A DNA stretch of 64,000 bases from Pseudomonadota bacterium (GTDB taxonomy: Bacteria > Pseudomonadota > Alphaproteobacteria > Rhizobiales > Rhizobiaceae). This document shows positions 7,740 through 16,815 of the stretch, piece by piece; the stretch's first letter is position 1, and each line of letters opens with the position of its first letter. The notes below the pieces were generated by a model. That model ran no database searches, was not told the origin of the DNA, and saw only the letters and a list, made by a program, of their open reading frames with translations. A program made the translations under genes and the position numbers. The DNA is taken from positions 124,001-188,000 of the forward strand of contig JAEYDD010000038.1 of the NCBI GenBank assembly GCA_023404095.1, read 5' to 3'.

Positions 7740-8684
7740 ATGTTTCGCTTCGTGCTCGGCCGCCTCACAATGGCAATACCGACGCTCGTGCTGGTCGCGA
7801 TCACGGTATTTGTTCTGATCCGTCTCATTCCGGGCGATCCCGCAGCGCTGATGTTGGGCGATGCTTCGGATGCGCAGGGGTTGGCGGCCCTGCGAGAACG
7901 GTTCGGGCTCGACAGGAGCATTCCCGAACAGTTTGCTATATGGGTCTCGCTGTTGTTTCAGGGGGATCTCGGCAGATCGATTGCGACGGGCCATGAGGTG
8001 CTGCCTTCGATCATCGACCGTTTTCTCGTCAGCCTGCGGATCGTGGTGCCGGCCATCGTGCTGGGGACGTTGGTCGCCGTGCCGCTCGGCATGTTCGCGG
8101 CCTGGAAGCAGAATGGCCTGCGCGACGTAACACTTGTCAGCTGTGCAACGCTGCTTCTGTCCATCCCGACATTCTGGTTGGGCATGCTGCTGCTGCTGCT
8201 GTTCGGGCTGCAGTTGCGCTGGCTGCCGATCGTCGGCTACGCGGATTTTTCCGAGGATCCCAAGAGGGCCTTCGTTTATCTGGTGCTGCCGGTGCTGACG
8301 TTGTTTCTGCACGAACTCGGGGTGATCCTGCGCATGGCGCGCGCTTCGACCCTCGAGGTGCTGAGCCTCGACTACATCACCCATGCTCGCGCCAAGGGGC
8401 TGCCGGAACACGTGGTGATGTGGAGGCATGCATTCCGCAATGCATTCGGACCGACATGGACGCTGCTTGGGCTGATCCTCGGCAATCTTCTCGCCGGCGT
8501 CGCCGTTATCGAAACGGTCTTCACAATCCCGGGGCTGGGCCGGCTTCTGGTCGATGCCATTTTCGCCCGGGATTACCCGGTCATCCAGGGCTGCCTTCTG
8601 TTCATCGCTGCCATCTACATTCTGGTCAATCTGATGGTGGATCTCCTTTATCCGTTGTTCGACCCGAGGATTGCCGTGCGATGA
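7740..8684 (+). CDS. Dipeptide-type ABC transporter permease (DppB/OppB family)
   Basis: A 314-residue inner-membrane permease with about six hydrophobic segments, beginning MFRFVLGRLTMAIPTLVLVA as is typical of DppB/GsiC proteins. The family signature LIPGDPAALMLG is near residue 35 and the EAA loop (HARAKGLPEHVVMWRHAFRN) near residue 230 contacts the ATPase. The ATG at 7740 follows the upstream stop by 2 nt; a longer in-frame start at 7677 would overlap the hydrolase and lacks permease character. It pairs with the next permease to form the channel. Confidence 0.92.
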   Translation: MFRFVLGRLTMAIPTLVLVAITVFVLIRLIPGDPAALMLGDASDAQGLAALRERFGLDRSIPEQFAIWVSLLFQGDLGRSIATGHEVLPSIIDRFLVSLRIVVPAIVLGTLVAVPLGMFAAWKQNGLRDVTLVSCATLLLSIPTFWLGMLLLLLFGLQLRWLPIVGYADFSEDPKRAFVYLVLPVLTLFLHELGVILRMARASTLEVLSLDYITHARAKGLPEHVVMWRHAFRNAFGPTWTLLGLILGNLLAGVAVIETVFTIPGLGRLLVDAIFARDYPVIQGCLLFIAAIYILVNLMVDLLYPLFDPRIAVR

Positions 8685-9499
8685 ACAAGTCCGGGATCAA
8701 TCTTTACATTGGCGGATTGCTGGTCGCCGTGTTGCTGGTCGTGGCACTGCTTGGCATGGTCTGGACGCCGCACGATCCGCTGGCGATGAATTTTGCCGCG
8801 CGGCTTGCTGCGCCCGGCGCCGCGCATTGGCTAGGTACGGACGAGTTTGGCCGCGACCAGCTGAGCCGTCTGATGCAGGGGGCTGCGACAAGTGTCAAGA
8901 TCAGTGCGCTGACCGTGATTTTTGCCGTCGTCAGCGGCACGGTCTTTGGCGTCGCAAGCGGCTTCTTGCGGGGCTGGGTCGATCGCGTGATCATGGCTGT
9001 CAACGACGTGCTGCTCGCGTTCCCTGGGCTGCTGTTCGCGCTCGGCCTGCTTGCCGTGATTGGCGCGACGGAGTACGGCATCATCCTCTCTCTCGGCCTC
9101 ATCTACATGTCGTCGGTCGTGCGGGTGGTCCGCGGCACGGTGCTTGGGCTCAGGACACGAGAATTCGTGGAAGCTTCAGCGGTCATGGGCAATGCCAGCC
9201 TCTTTACCATGTGGCGGCATATCCTGCCCAACTGCGTAGCCCCGCTGACCGTTCTTGCGACGTCGATCTGTGGCTGGAGCATGCTGGCGGAAAGTTCGCT
9301 CAGCTTCCTGGGGCTCGGCGTCGCCCCCCCGGCGCCGACCTGGGGCAATATGCTGGCTAGCAGCCGTAGCTTTCTCGATCAGGCCGTCTGGCTTGTCGTG
9401 TTCCCGGGCCTATCCATTTCCCTCTCCCTGTTGGGCATCAATCTGCTGGGCGATGCCCTGCGCGACTTGCTCGACCCCCGCATGAGGAAACGCGCATGA
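8681..9499 (+). CDS. Dipeptide-type ABC transporter permease (DppC/OppC family)
   Basis: A 272-residue DppC-type permease. The N-terminal transmembrane segment is followed by the characteristic AHWLGTDEFGRDQLSRLMQG motif (about residues 45-65). The EAA loop (REFVEASAVMGNASLFTMWR) is near residue 160. The ATG overlaps the TGA of the preceding permease gene. It is translationally coupled on both sides, overlapping the ATPase gene by ATGA as well. Confidence 0.92.
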   Translation: MNKSGINLYIGGLLVAVLLVVALLGMVWTPHDPLAMNFAARLAAPGAAHWLGTDEFGRDQLSRLMQGAATSVKISALTVIFAVVSGTVFGVASGFLRGWVDRVIMAVNDVLLAFPGLLFALGLLAVIGATEYGIILSLGLIYMSSVVRVVRGTVLGLRTREFVEASAVMGNASLFTMWRHILPNCVAPLTVLATSICGWSMLAESSLSFLGLGVAPPAPTWGNMLASSRSFLDQAVWLVVFPGLSISLSLLGINLLGDALRDLLDPRMRKRA

Positions 9500-11157
9500 C
9501 GAAGGCTCCGCTTCTCGAAATCGCGAATGTAACACTTGGCGTTCCGGCACTCCAAGTGACGATCGTACGCAATGCCACCCTTCATGTTGCACCCGCGGAA
9601 GTGGTCGGCATCGTCGGCGAGTCCGGGTCGGGGAAAACCATGCTCGGTCGTGCCGTGATAGGCCTCTCGCCGCAGCCGGTTCGCATGATCAATGGCGATA
9701 TCCGCTTCCGCGGCCGCGCCTTTCGGGACATGAACGAGGAAGAAATGCGCGCGATCCGCGGTCCCGGCGTGTCGATGATCTTTCAGGAGCCAATGACCTC
9801 GCTCAATCCGTCGATGTCCATCGGCCGGCAGATGGAGGAAGGGCTGGCGCTGCACGGGGGTATAGATGCAGCCGAACGGCGCCGGCGCATTCTTGCCATG
9901 CTGGAACGCGTCGGCATCGGCGATGGCGCACGGATGCTCAAGGCCTTTCCCCACGAATTCTCCGGCGGCATGCGTCAGCGTATCATGATTGCCAGCGCGA
10001 TGCTGTTGCGCCCGGCACTGTTGATCGCCGACGAGCCGACGACAGCACTCGATGCCGTCGTCCAGCGCGACATCATGGATATGCTCGCCGAACTCACCCG
10101 AGAGTACAGGACGGCGGTCATGCTCATCAGCCACGATCTGTCGATGGTGGCCCGCTATGCCGACCGCATCGTTGTGATGCAGCATGGCGATATCGTAGAA
10201 GCCGGCGACAAGGAGGTTGTGCTCTCCGCGCCGAAGCACGACTATACCCGCAAGTTGTTATCCTCCTTGCCGGCGCGCGCACCATCACGCCGCGAGATTG
10301 TCGGCGATCCGCTGATATCTGTCGAGAAACTAGGCGTGTCCTTCGTCCGGCGCGGCGGGCTGTTCAGTCGCGACACCGTCAAAAATGCGGTGCGCAATGT
10401 CAGCATAGATATCCGCCCCGGCGAAGTAGTCGCTGTGGTCGGTGGTTCCGGCTCCGGAAAAACGACGCTTGCGCGGGCAATCGCCGGTTTGACGGATTAC
10501 CAGGCCGGTACGATCCGGTTCTGCGGCCTTGACCTCAAGGATCCGAAGGGCGAGGCGCGGGCGCGCTATCGCAAACAATGCCATATGGTCTTTCAGGATC
10601 CGTTCTCGTCGCTCGATCCGCGGATGAAGGTGGGTGCGCTAATCGCCGAGAGCCTGCGCGCACTTCCGCAAATCCCGAAGTCGGATCACGCTCGCCTCGT
10701 CACCGAAGCGCTGTTGGATGTCTCGCTCGATCCGAAGCTCGTGGAGCGATATCCTCATCAGTTGTCCGGCGGACAACGGCAGCGTGTAGCGATTGCCCGG
10801 GCGCTCGTGCGGCGGCCTTCCTTTGTGATCGCCGATGAAGCCGTCTCGGCACTCGATGTTACCGTTCGGGCGCAAGTGCTTTCCCTGCTAGCGGACCTAC
10901 AACGAAAATACGGCTTTGCCTGCCTGTTCATTACTCACGATTTCGCCGTGGTGGAGCAAATTGCCGACCGCGTAGTCGTGATGCAGGACGGCATGATCGT
11001 TGAGCAGGGAACGCGCGACGCCATTCTCGACACGCCGCAGCATCCCTACACGCTGAAACTTCTCAGCGCGATCCCGATGCTCGAACCGACCGAAACCGGT
11101 GGCCTCAGGCTGAAATGGCGGCATGCGCCTGAAACCGCCGCTGTATTGCAGAGCTGA
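9496..11157 (+). CDS. Fused dual ATPase of dipeptide-type ABC importer (DppDF fusion)
   Basis: A 553-residue cytoplasmic protein with two complete ABC ATPase domains in one chain (YejF/GsiA architecture). Domain 1 has Walker A GESGSGKT at 41-48, signature FSGGMRQR and Walker B LLIADEPTTALD. Domain 2 has Walker A GGSGSGKT near 318, signature LSGGQRQR and Walker B FVIADEAVSALD. Each domain carries the C-terminal oligopeptide-transporter tail (HDYTRKLLSS, HPYTLKLLSA). It powers the two permeases upstream; the binding protein is encoded two genes downstream. Confidence 0.94.
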   Translation: MTKAPLLEIANVTLGVPALQVTIVRNATLHVAPAEVVGIVGESGSGKTMLGRAVIGLSPQPVRMINGDIRFRGRAFRDMNEEEMRAIRGPGVSMIFQEPMTSLNPSMSIGRQMEEGLALHGGIDAAERRRRILAMLERVGIGDGARMLKAFPHEFSGGMRQRIMIASAMLLRPALLIADEPTTALDAVVQRDIMDMLAELTREYRTAVMLISHDLSMVARYADRIVVMQHGDIVEAGDKEVVLSAPKHDYTRKLLSSLPARAPSRREIVGDPLISVEKLGVSFVRRGGLFSRDTVKNAVRNVSIDIRPGEVVAVVGGSGSGKTTLARAIAGLTDYQAGTIRFCGLDLKDPKGEARARYRKQCHMVFQDPFSSLDPRMKVGALIAESLRALPQIPKSDHARLVTEALLDVSLDPKLVERYPHQLSGGQRQRVAIARALVRRPSFVIADEAVSALDVTVRAQVLSLLADLQRKYGFACLFITHDFAVVEQIADRVVVMQDGMIVEQGTRDAILDTPQHPYTLKLLSAIPMLEPTETGGLRLKWRHAPETAAVLQS

Positions 11158-11171
11158 GAGGGAGAGACGAG

Positions 11172-12029
11172 ATGGCCGACACACAAGAAAGGCAGCGGCA
11201 GGGGCACGGGATCAAGCTGAGCTTTTACGATTTCGGTGCGACGCCGTTCTTCGCCAGCCAGATGGACCAGCGCTTCAGCTACTGCCTCTATGTGCCGCAG
11301 GACTACAGCGAAACCGGCGAAAAGCGCTACGACCTTGCGGTCATCGTCCACGGTACGGGACGCACCGCCACCTGGTACCGCGATCGATTCGCCAGTTTTT
11401 CCGAGAAGAACGACTGCATCGTGCTGGCGCCGCTGTTCCCCGTCGGCATCATCGAGCCGGGCGAACTATCCAACTATAAGCGCATCGAATTCCACGGCAT
11501 CCGCTACGATCTTATTCTGCTCTCGATGGTCGATGAGGTGGCGGCCAAGTACCGTTTACGCGATCGCCGATTCCTAATGTACGGCTATTCGGGCGGCGGT
11601 CAGTTCTGCCAGCGTTTCTATATGCTGCATCCACTGCGACTGCGAGCCGTCTCCATTGGCGCGCCCGGCGTCGTGACGCTTCTCAACGCTGACTATGACT
11701 GGTGGGTAGGCGTGCGCGATATCCAGCATCGGTTCGACCGGAAGATCGACCTCGAGGCTATGCGGAACGTTGCGGTGCAAACCCTGATCGGCAGCGAGGA
11801 TACCCAGACCTGGGAAATCAGGATTCCGCGTAACAGCAAGCTCTGGATGGATGGGACCGATCTGCAGGGCGCCAACCGCCTCGACCGCATCGAGGCGCTG
11901 GCGCAGTCCTTCGAAACCGCTGGCATTCGCGTGCGCCGTGATGTCGTGCCGGGCGTGGCGCATTCGCCCTTCGACATGGCCGATCCGGCCGAAGATTTCT
12001 TCAGCAGCATCCTCAAGCAACAACAATAA
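11172..12029 (+). CDS. Alpha/beta hydrolase
   Basis: A 285-residue alpha/beta-hydrolase-fold protein. The oxyanion strand LAVIVHGTGRTA is at 55-66. The nucleophile elbow MYGYSGGGQF places Ser140 as catalytic serine. D210 (IGSEDTQTW) and H264 (GVAHSPF) are suitable triad partners. No export signal is seen. It lies between the ATPase and binding-protein genes of the same operon (AGAGGGAGA ribosome-binding site before the ATG). It presumably cleaves an ester, thioester or amide in the imported compound or its product; poly-hydroxyalkanoate depolymerase-like and peptidase-like relatives are alternatives. Confidence 0.75.
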   Translation: MADTQERQRQGHGIKLSFYDFGATPFFASQMDQRFSYCLYVPQDYSETGEKRYDLAVIVHGTGRTATWYRDRFASFSEKNDCIVLAPLFPVGIIEPGELSNYKRIEFHGIRYDLILLSMVDEVAAKYRLRDRRFLMYGYSGGGQFCQRFYMLHPLRLRAVSIGAPGVVTLLNADYDWWVGVRDIQHRFDRKIDLEAMRNVAVQTLIGSEDTQTWEIRIPRNSKLWMDGTDLQGANRLDRIEALAQSFETAGIRVRRDVVPGVAHSPFDMADPAEDFFSSILKQQQ

Positions 12030-12059
12030 ATTTCACCTCCAGAAAACGGGAACAACGAC

Positions 12060-13619
12060 ATGGGACTGAATTTGCGATACTCACTGGCTTCGGCGCTCGC
12101 GGGGCTGTCGGTGATCGCTGCGCCGGCTCTGGCGGCCGATGCCGACACCCTGCGGGTGGCCGTGCATGCGGACGTCGCCAGCCTCAACCCCGGAATCAAC
12201 CGCGATGCCAATTCCGACGTCGTGCTTTCCCATGTCGTGGAAGGTCTCGTTGCCTTTGGCGACGATCTTTCGGTCAAGCCGATGCTTGCCGAAAGCTGGA
12301 CCGTGAATGACGACAGTACCGTCTATGATTTCCATCTGCGGAGCGGTGTCGCCTTCCACGACGGCAAGCCGCTGACCGCCGACGAGGTGGTCTGGAATTT
12401 CCAGCGCTATCTCGATCCGGCCACAGCCTTCCAATGCGTAGGCCGTTACAACGGTCAGATCGGTCCGAAGCTGACGAAGATCGAGGCCGTCGATGCAGCA
12501 ACGGTTCGCTTCACCTTCGACGCCTCCGCACCGAATTTTCCGACGACGCTTGCGACGATACAATGCACGCCCTGGATCATCGGCAAATCCTCGGTCGATG
12601 CGCAGGGCGCCTTCATTAAACCCGTCGGAACAGGCCCTTATGCCTTCGGTTCAATGCAGCCCGGTCGCTATCTCGATCTCGTCCGCTATGCTGGCTACGC
12701 TGCGCTTCCCGGCAATAGAGATGGTCTAGCGGGAAACAAGACCGCATCCATCGAGAATATCCGTTTCATGACGGTGCCGGATGCGAGCACCCGCTCCAAT
12801 GGTCTGCAGGCCGGCGAAATCGATGTGATCGATGAGGTCGAACCAACCTTGTTCGATAGCCTGAAGGCCAACAAGATCACGGTTAACATCCAGCCGACGC
12901 CGGCCTGGATGACACTGCAGCTGCAGACCGAAGCGCCGGCCCTTTCCGACCCGCGCATGCGCCAGGCGATAGCCCACGCCATCGACCTGAAGCAGCTCGC
13001 CGAAGCGCTGGGCAACGGGCTCTACAAGCCAAATCCTTCTGTGCTTTCCGAAGGGACCTATTACTACGACAACGCCGCTGCCGCATGGCCGGCCTATGAT
13101 CCCCAGGCGGCGCGCAAGCTGGCGGCCGAGGCCGGATATAAGGGTGAGGCGATCAGCATCCTCGTTGCAAACAGGCAGAACCGCGTGCAGGTGGCGACCA
13201 TCGTTCAGGCGATGCTGCTCGGCGCAGGCATCAATTCGCGTCTGGATGTCAGGGATTGGGCGACCCAACTCGACCAATATCGATCCGGCAAATATGAGCT
13301 GGCAATCTTCGCCTATTCCGCCCGTCTCGATCCGCTTTTGAGCTTCCAGTCCTTGATCGGCGACAAGAAGGCCGAACCGACACGTATGTGGGACGAAAAG
13401 ACGGCCGCAGCGCTGCTGGAAAAGGTTGAAGCGCTGCGCGAGCCTGCCGACCGCAAGGCAGTGTTCTCCGAGTTGAATGCCGAGATGGGCAAGCAGGTGC
13501 CGATCCTCGGCCTCTACAATATCCCCAGCGTCACCGCGCTTGCGCCTGGAGTGAAGGGCTATCTCGGTTGGCAGGGCGGCACACACCGGTTCTGGGGCGT
13601 TTCCAAAACCGCGAACTGA
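12060..13619 (+). CDS. Periplasmic solute-binding protein, family 5 (DppA/OppA type)
   Basis: A 519-residue binding protein with a clear Sec signal (hydrophobic stretch ending APALAA, about residues 10-25). The mature N-terminus follows family 5 rules: LRVAVHADVASLNPGINRD, then LVEGLVAFGDDLSVKPMLAE-like text and VYDFHLRSGVAFHDGKPLTA. It captures the operon's substrate and delivers it to the two DppBC-type permeases. Family 5 proteins bind peptides but also opines, nickel chelates and glycosides, so the ligand must be inferred from the co-encoded amide hydrolases. Confidence 0.93.
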   Translation: MGLNLRYSLASALAGLSVIAAPALAADADTLRVAVHADVASLNPGINRDANSDVVLSHVVEGLVAFGDDLSVKPMLAESWTVNDDSTVYDFHLRSGVAFHDGKPLTADEVVWNFQRYLDPATAFQCVGRYNGQIGPKLTKIEAVDAATVRFTFDASAPNFPTTLATIQCTPWIIGKSSVDAQGAFIKPVGTGPYAFGSMQPGRYLDLVRYAGYAALPGNRDGLAGNKTASIENIRFMTVPDASTRSNGLQAGEIDVIDEVEPTLFDSLKANKITVNIQPTPAWMTLQLQTEAPALSDPRMRQAIAHAIDLKQLAEALGNGLYKPNPSVLSEGTYYYDNAAAAWPAYDPQAARKLAAEAGYKGEAISILVANRQNRVQVATIVQAMLLGAGINSRLDVRDWATQLDQYRSGKYELAIFAYSARLDPLLSFQSLIGDKKAEPTRMWDEKTAAALLEKVEALREPADRKAVFSELNAEMGKQVPILGLYNIPSVTALAPGVKGYLGWQGGTHRFWGVSKTAN

Positions 13620-13637
13620 CGAAGAGGCGAAGACGCA

Positions 13638-15074
13638 ATGACAATACGGGATTTCGACTATGTCACTGCCGATGCCGTTGGCGTGGCCGAGGCCGTTGCC
13701 GCCGGCGTCCTCACGCCAAGCGAGGCTGTCGATGAGGCGTTCGCTGCCATTCGCCGGGTCAATCCTACGTTAAATGCCGTTATCCTCGACATGCGGGAAG
13801 CGGCGCAGGCACAGCTTGCGGCGCTTCCGGCGGAGGCCCCGCTTCGGGGTGTTCCCATGCTCCTGAAAGACGATTGCCCGTCCTATGCCGGAGTGGAAAT
13901 GTCCTATGGCTGCCGGGCGGCCGTCGGCAACGTGTCGAAGGCGGATCATGCCATCGTCAGCCGCTACCGAGCGGCTGGTCTGGTGGTTGTCGGCAAGACC
14001 AATATGCCGGAGATGTCCTGCAACATTGCGACCGAACCCACGCTGCATGGTCCGACACTCAATCCGTGGAATGTCGAGGCGAGCGTCGGCGGCTCTTCGG
14101 GCGGTTCGGCGGCGGCCGTGGCTTCGGGTATGGTGCCGCTGGCCTATGGCAATGACGGTGCTGGCTCGATCCGCATCCCTGCGTCCAATACCGGCCTTTT
14201 CGGTCTTAAGCCATCGCGTGGCCGTACACCTTGCGGCCCGATTTCGTCGGAAAACTGGGGTGGCCTGGTCTGCCATCATGTGCTGACGCGGAGCGTGCGC
14301 GATTCCGCGCTGATGCTCGACCTGACATCCGGGCCGGAACCTGGGCCGCTTTATGTCGCTCCCACGCCTGAGTGGCCCTTTCTCTCCGCAATCGAACGTG
14401 GGCAGGCGCCGCTTCGCATCGGCCTTGTCTGCCAGACCGCCCTGGGCATTTCGGTCGATGTCGAAGTGGGGGCGGCCCTGGAGCGGGCGGTCGCGAAGCT
14501 TGAGGCGCTGGGCAATCACGTCGTCCCGATCTCGCTATCCCATGACGGCGAGGCGTTGGCCGAGGCGTTGCGAAAGCTGATCGCCACCTATACCGCGATC
14601 GAGGTCGACGACATTGCGCAGGATACAGGTTGCCCGGCGGATGACCGGCATTTCGAGCCGGTGAATGTCGCCCTTGCCGAATACGGTCGTAGTCTTTCGG
14701 CACCGGAGGTTATTCGCGCACGCAATCGGGTGAATGCGACAGCGCGCTGTTTTGCGCGGAGTTTCGCCGAGGTCGATCTGATCATGTCGCCGGTGACGCC
14801 CTGTCTGCCGCAGCCGCTCGACACGTTCAACGTACGCAGCACCGATTGGCGCCGCTTTACCGATCTGTTCCTGTCGGCGAGCGTCTTCACGCATCCCGCC
14901 AATGCGGCCGGTATTCCCGCCATGAGCGTGCCGCTGGAGATGAGTGCAGGCGGACTGCCCGTCGGTATCCAGTTCCTGGCTCCCTACGGTGAGGAAGCAA
15001 GGCTCCTGACGCTCGCTAGCCATCTCGAACGCCATTATCCCTGGTCGGCACGCCGGCCGGCCATTCATGCTTGA
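13638..15074 (+). CDS. Amidase-signature family amidohydrolase
   Basis: A 478-residue amidase with the complete Ser-cisSer-Lys triad: K77 (PMLLKDDCPS), S153 in GGSSGGSAAAVASGM and nucleophile S177 in GNDGAGSIRIPAS. The family fold continues through LFGLKPSRGRTP and the C-terminal AGIPAMSVPLEMSAGGLPVG region. It is cytoplasmic (no signal peptide). Neighbours are a family-5 binding protein upstream and an FMN split-barrel gene downstream. It is the second clear amide-bond hydrolase of this operon, which supports an amide-containing substrate. It is not GatA: there is no gatC/gatB nearby and the sequence is closer to catabolic amidases. Confidence 0.9.
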   Translation: MTIRDFDYVTADAVGVAEAVAAGVLTPSEAVDEAFAAIRRVNPTLNAVILDMREAAQAQLAALPAEAPLRGVPMLLKDDCPSYAGVEMSYGCRAAVGNVSKADHAIVSRYRAAGLVVVGKTNMPEMSCNIATEPTLHGPTLNPWNVEASVGGSSGGSAAAVASGMVPLAYGNDGAGSIRIPASNTGLFGLKPSRGRTPCGPISSENWGGLVCHHVLTRSVRDSALMLDLTSGPEPGPLYVAPTPEWPFLSAIERGQAPLRIGLVCQTALGISVDVEVGAALERAVAKLEALGNHVVPISLSHDGEALAEALRKLIATYTAIEVDDIAQDTGCPADDRHFEPVNVALAEYGRSLSAPEVIRARNRVNATARCFARSFAEVDLIMSPVTPCLPQPLDTFNVRSTDWRRFTDLFLSASVFTHPANAAGIPAMSVPLEMSAGGLPVGIQFLAPYGEEARLLTLASHLERHYPWSARRPAIHA

Positions 15075-15085
15075 GGCTTTTCCGC

Positions 15086-15706
15086 ATGCTTTATACAAAA
15101 CCCTATTTCGCGCCCCACGCTGACGACGAAATCTTCGATGTCGTAGACCGGGTGGTGATGGGAACTCTGATCACGCCGCATAAGCATGGCGTGGCGATTT
15201 CCCATCCGATTTTCATGGCCGACAGGAGGCGCAATCGCCTCATATCCCATGTCGCTGCCGGCAATGATCATGCCGCACTGATCCGACGAGGAATGCCCTC
15301 CGTCGCCGTTCTGATGGATACGGGCAGCTACATTTCCTCTTCATGGTATCCCGCCGCACCGATGCGCGACAGCGCTCCCACCTGGAATTTCATCGTCGTT
15401 CATTTTCATGGTAGGCCCGAGGTGATCTCGACCGCGGCGACGGCCAAGCATCTCAGTGACCTGGTGACCCATATGGAGAAAGATCGGGAAAAGGCCTGGG
15501 AGATGGGCGAACTCGGACCGGGCGGGCTTGAACGACGCCTGCCGAATATTCTGGGCTACGAATTGCCGATCGAAAAGGTCGAGAGCCGTTTCAAGCTCGG
15601 GCAGGATGAACGTCGGCGCGACATGCTGGCGGCTGAGGAGAAATTGCGAGGGGAGGGGAAAGCGGAATTGGCCCAGCGCATGGCGCAATACCGTCCCGAA
15701 GAGTGA
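15086..15706 (+). CDS. PaiB-family FMN-binding split-barrel protein
   Basis: A 206-residue protein of the PaiB group (annotated as FMN-binding negative transcriptional regulators). It begins MLYTKPYFAPHADDEIFDVV and contains HGVAISHPIFM, HVAAGNDHAAL, SYISSSWYP and WNFIVVHFHGRPEVI, all characteristic of the split barrel. The ATG at 15086 is preferred to a TTG at 15071 because family members start with this Met-Tyr-Thr-like sequence. It lies inside a catabolic operon rather than beside sporulation or protease genes, so a flavin-dependent oxidoreductase role is as likely as regulation. Confidence 0.8.
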   Translation: MLYTKPYFAPHADDEIFDVVDRVVMGTLITPHKHGVAISHPIFMADRRRNRLISHVAAGNDHAALIRRGMPSVAVLMDTGSYISSSWYPAAPMRDSAPTWNFIVVHFHGRPEVISTAATAKHLSDLVTHMEKDREKAWEMGELGPGGLERRLPNILGYELPIEKVESRFKLGQDERRRDMLAAEEKLRGEGKAELAQRMAQYRPEE

Positions 15707-15711
15707 ACGCC

Positions 15712-16638
15712 ATGAACCAACACGCTGATACTGCCGATCTGCTTGCGCAGCCCGCTTTCGATTTCAATCGCCTTGGCCAGCATCTGGCAACTATTGCCGG
15801 CGCTGTTGGCGCAAATGGCGGCAGCTATTTCGCATGGGTGAAGGCGTGCAACAAGGATCCGGCCGTGGCTGCCCGGCTGGATGCGATGGATCCCGTCGTT
15901 GCGGAAGCCGCATTGCGTCTTGGCGCTGGGCTTGAGATCGTGCCGGATGCGGCGGATTTTCGAGCATGGCTTGAAGGCAATGCCGGCAGCTGGAGCGATC
16001 TACTTTCGCCGGCTCTTGAACAGTCCCGGCTGACCGTTCTCGATCTGGGTAGTGCCGGCTCGGGGTTGGCCAATGCATTGGCCGCACAAGACCGCGAGAC
16101 GGCACAATCCCTTTACGACGCGCTGATGCAGGCAAGCGGCCATGAGGTCGCGATCGGCCCCTGGCTGGAAAAGCGGACGATCTACAGCACCGACAATTAC
16201 ATCTCCGCCTTCGATCAAAATGCGCGCCGAAATCTTCATCTGGGGCTGGACGTGTTCGTACCGGCCGGAACGGCGCTTTCTCTGCCACTGGCCGGAACGG
16301 TCGTGCAGACCATGGTCATGAACGACAGCCTCGACTACGGTGGCGTGCTCGTTCTTGAACACGAATGGAAGCCGGGAAAGCACTTTTGGTCGCTTTGGGG
16401 GCATCTGACCCACCGATCGGCCCGAGGCTGGAAGATCGGCGACCGGATCGCCGCCGCCACGGCCTTTGCCACTGTTGGCGATTTCGAGGAGAACGGCTGG
16501 TGGATTCCACACCTGCACCTGCAGCTCTTGCGGAAGCCTTATTCAGATTTTGCCACAGCGCCGGGTGTAGGCGAAGAAATGTTCGCCGCCTTGTGGCCGG
16601 ACCTCTTTCCGGATCCGACCGTCCTCGTGGTCGGTTAA
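15712..16638 (+). CDS. Protein with C-terminal M23-like (duplicated hybrid motif) domain
   Basis: About 308 residues. The C-terminal half resembles M23 metallopeptidase / hybrid-motif domains: HLGLDVFVPAGTALSLPLAG, then VLVLEHEW, WGHLTHRSA and WWIPHLHLQLL, giving the HxxxD and HxH metal-ligand pattern. The N-terminal half is helical and unrecognised. There is no signal peptide, unusual for a peptidoglycan peptidase and consistent with the cytoplasmic M23-like domains fused to class III aminotransferases. An in-frame GTG at 15703 would overlap the previous stop by GTGA and is an equally possible start. It is the last gene of the operon. Confidence 0.65.
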   Translation: MNQHADTADLLAQPAFDFNRLGQHLATIAGAVGANGGSYFAWVKACNKDPAVAARLDAMDPVVAEAALRLGAGLEIVPDAADFRAWLEGNAGSWSDLLSPALEQSRLTVLDLGSAGSGLANALAAQDRETAQSLYDALMQASGHEVAIGPWLEKRTIYSTDNYISAFDQNARRNLHLGLDVFVPAGTALSLPLAGTVVQTMVMNDSLDYGGVLVLEHEWKPGKHFWSLWGHLTHRSARGWKIGDRIAAATAFATVGDFEENGWWIPHLHLQLLRKPYSDFATAPGVGEEMFAALWPDLFPDPTVLVVG

Positions 16639-16815
16639 AGTGGGTAGTGCGCATTTAACACGAAGGGACACCTGATCTATTGCGTGCTGCCTAGCGCGAA
16701 GTTGCACACGTAATATAGTTCCATAATTATGCTTTACGCCAAGAAGCAAATGTCGGCGATTCGTCACATGACAATCGTTCGATCCCGGATCGAGCACTAG
16801 GGGGGTGGATCTTCG

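Noticed and set aside
6553..7740. 395-codon minus-strand open frame
   Set aside because: Exact antisense of the C45 hydrolase gene; His/Arg-rich composition typical of shadows in GC-rich DNA.
13638..15074. GatA subunit of the Glu-tRNA amidotransferase
   Set aside because: Shares the amidase signature, but lacks gatB/gatC neighbours and lies within a catabolic ABC operon.
16639..16815. Terminator or regulatory RNA between the convergent operons
   Set aside because: Only a short TCGATCC-C-GGATCGA palindrome (16779-16793) with a one-base loop is present; too little to call.
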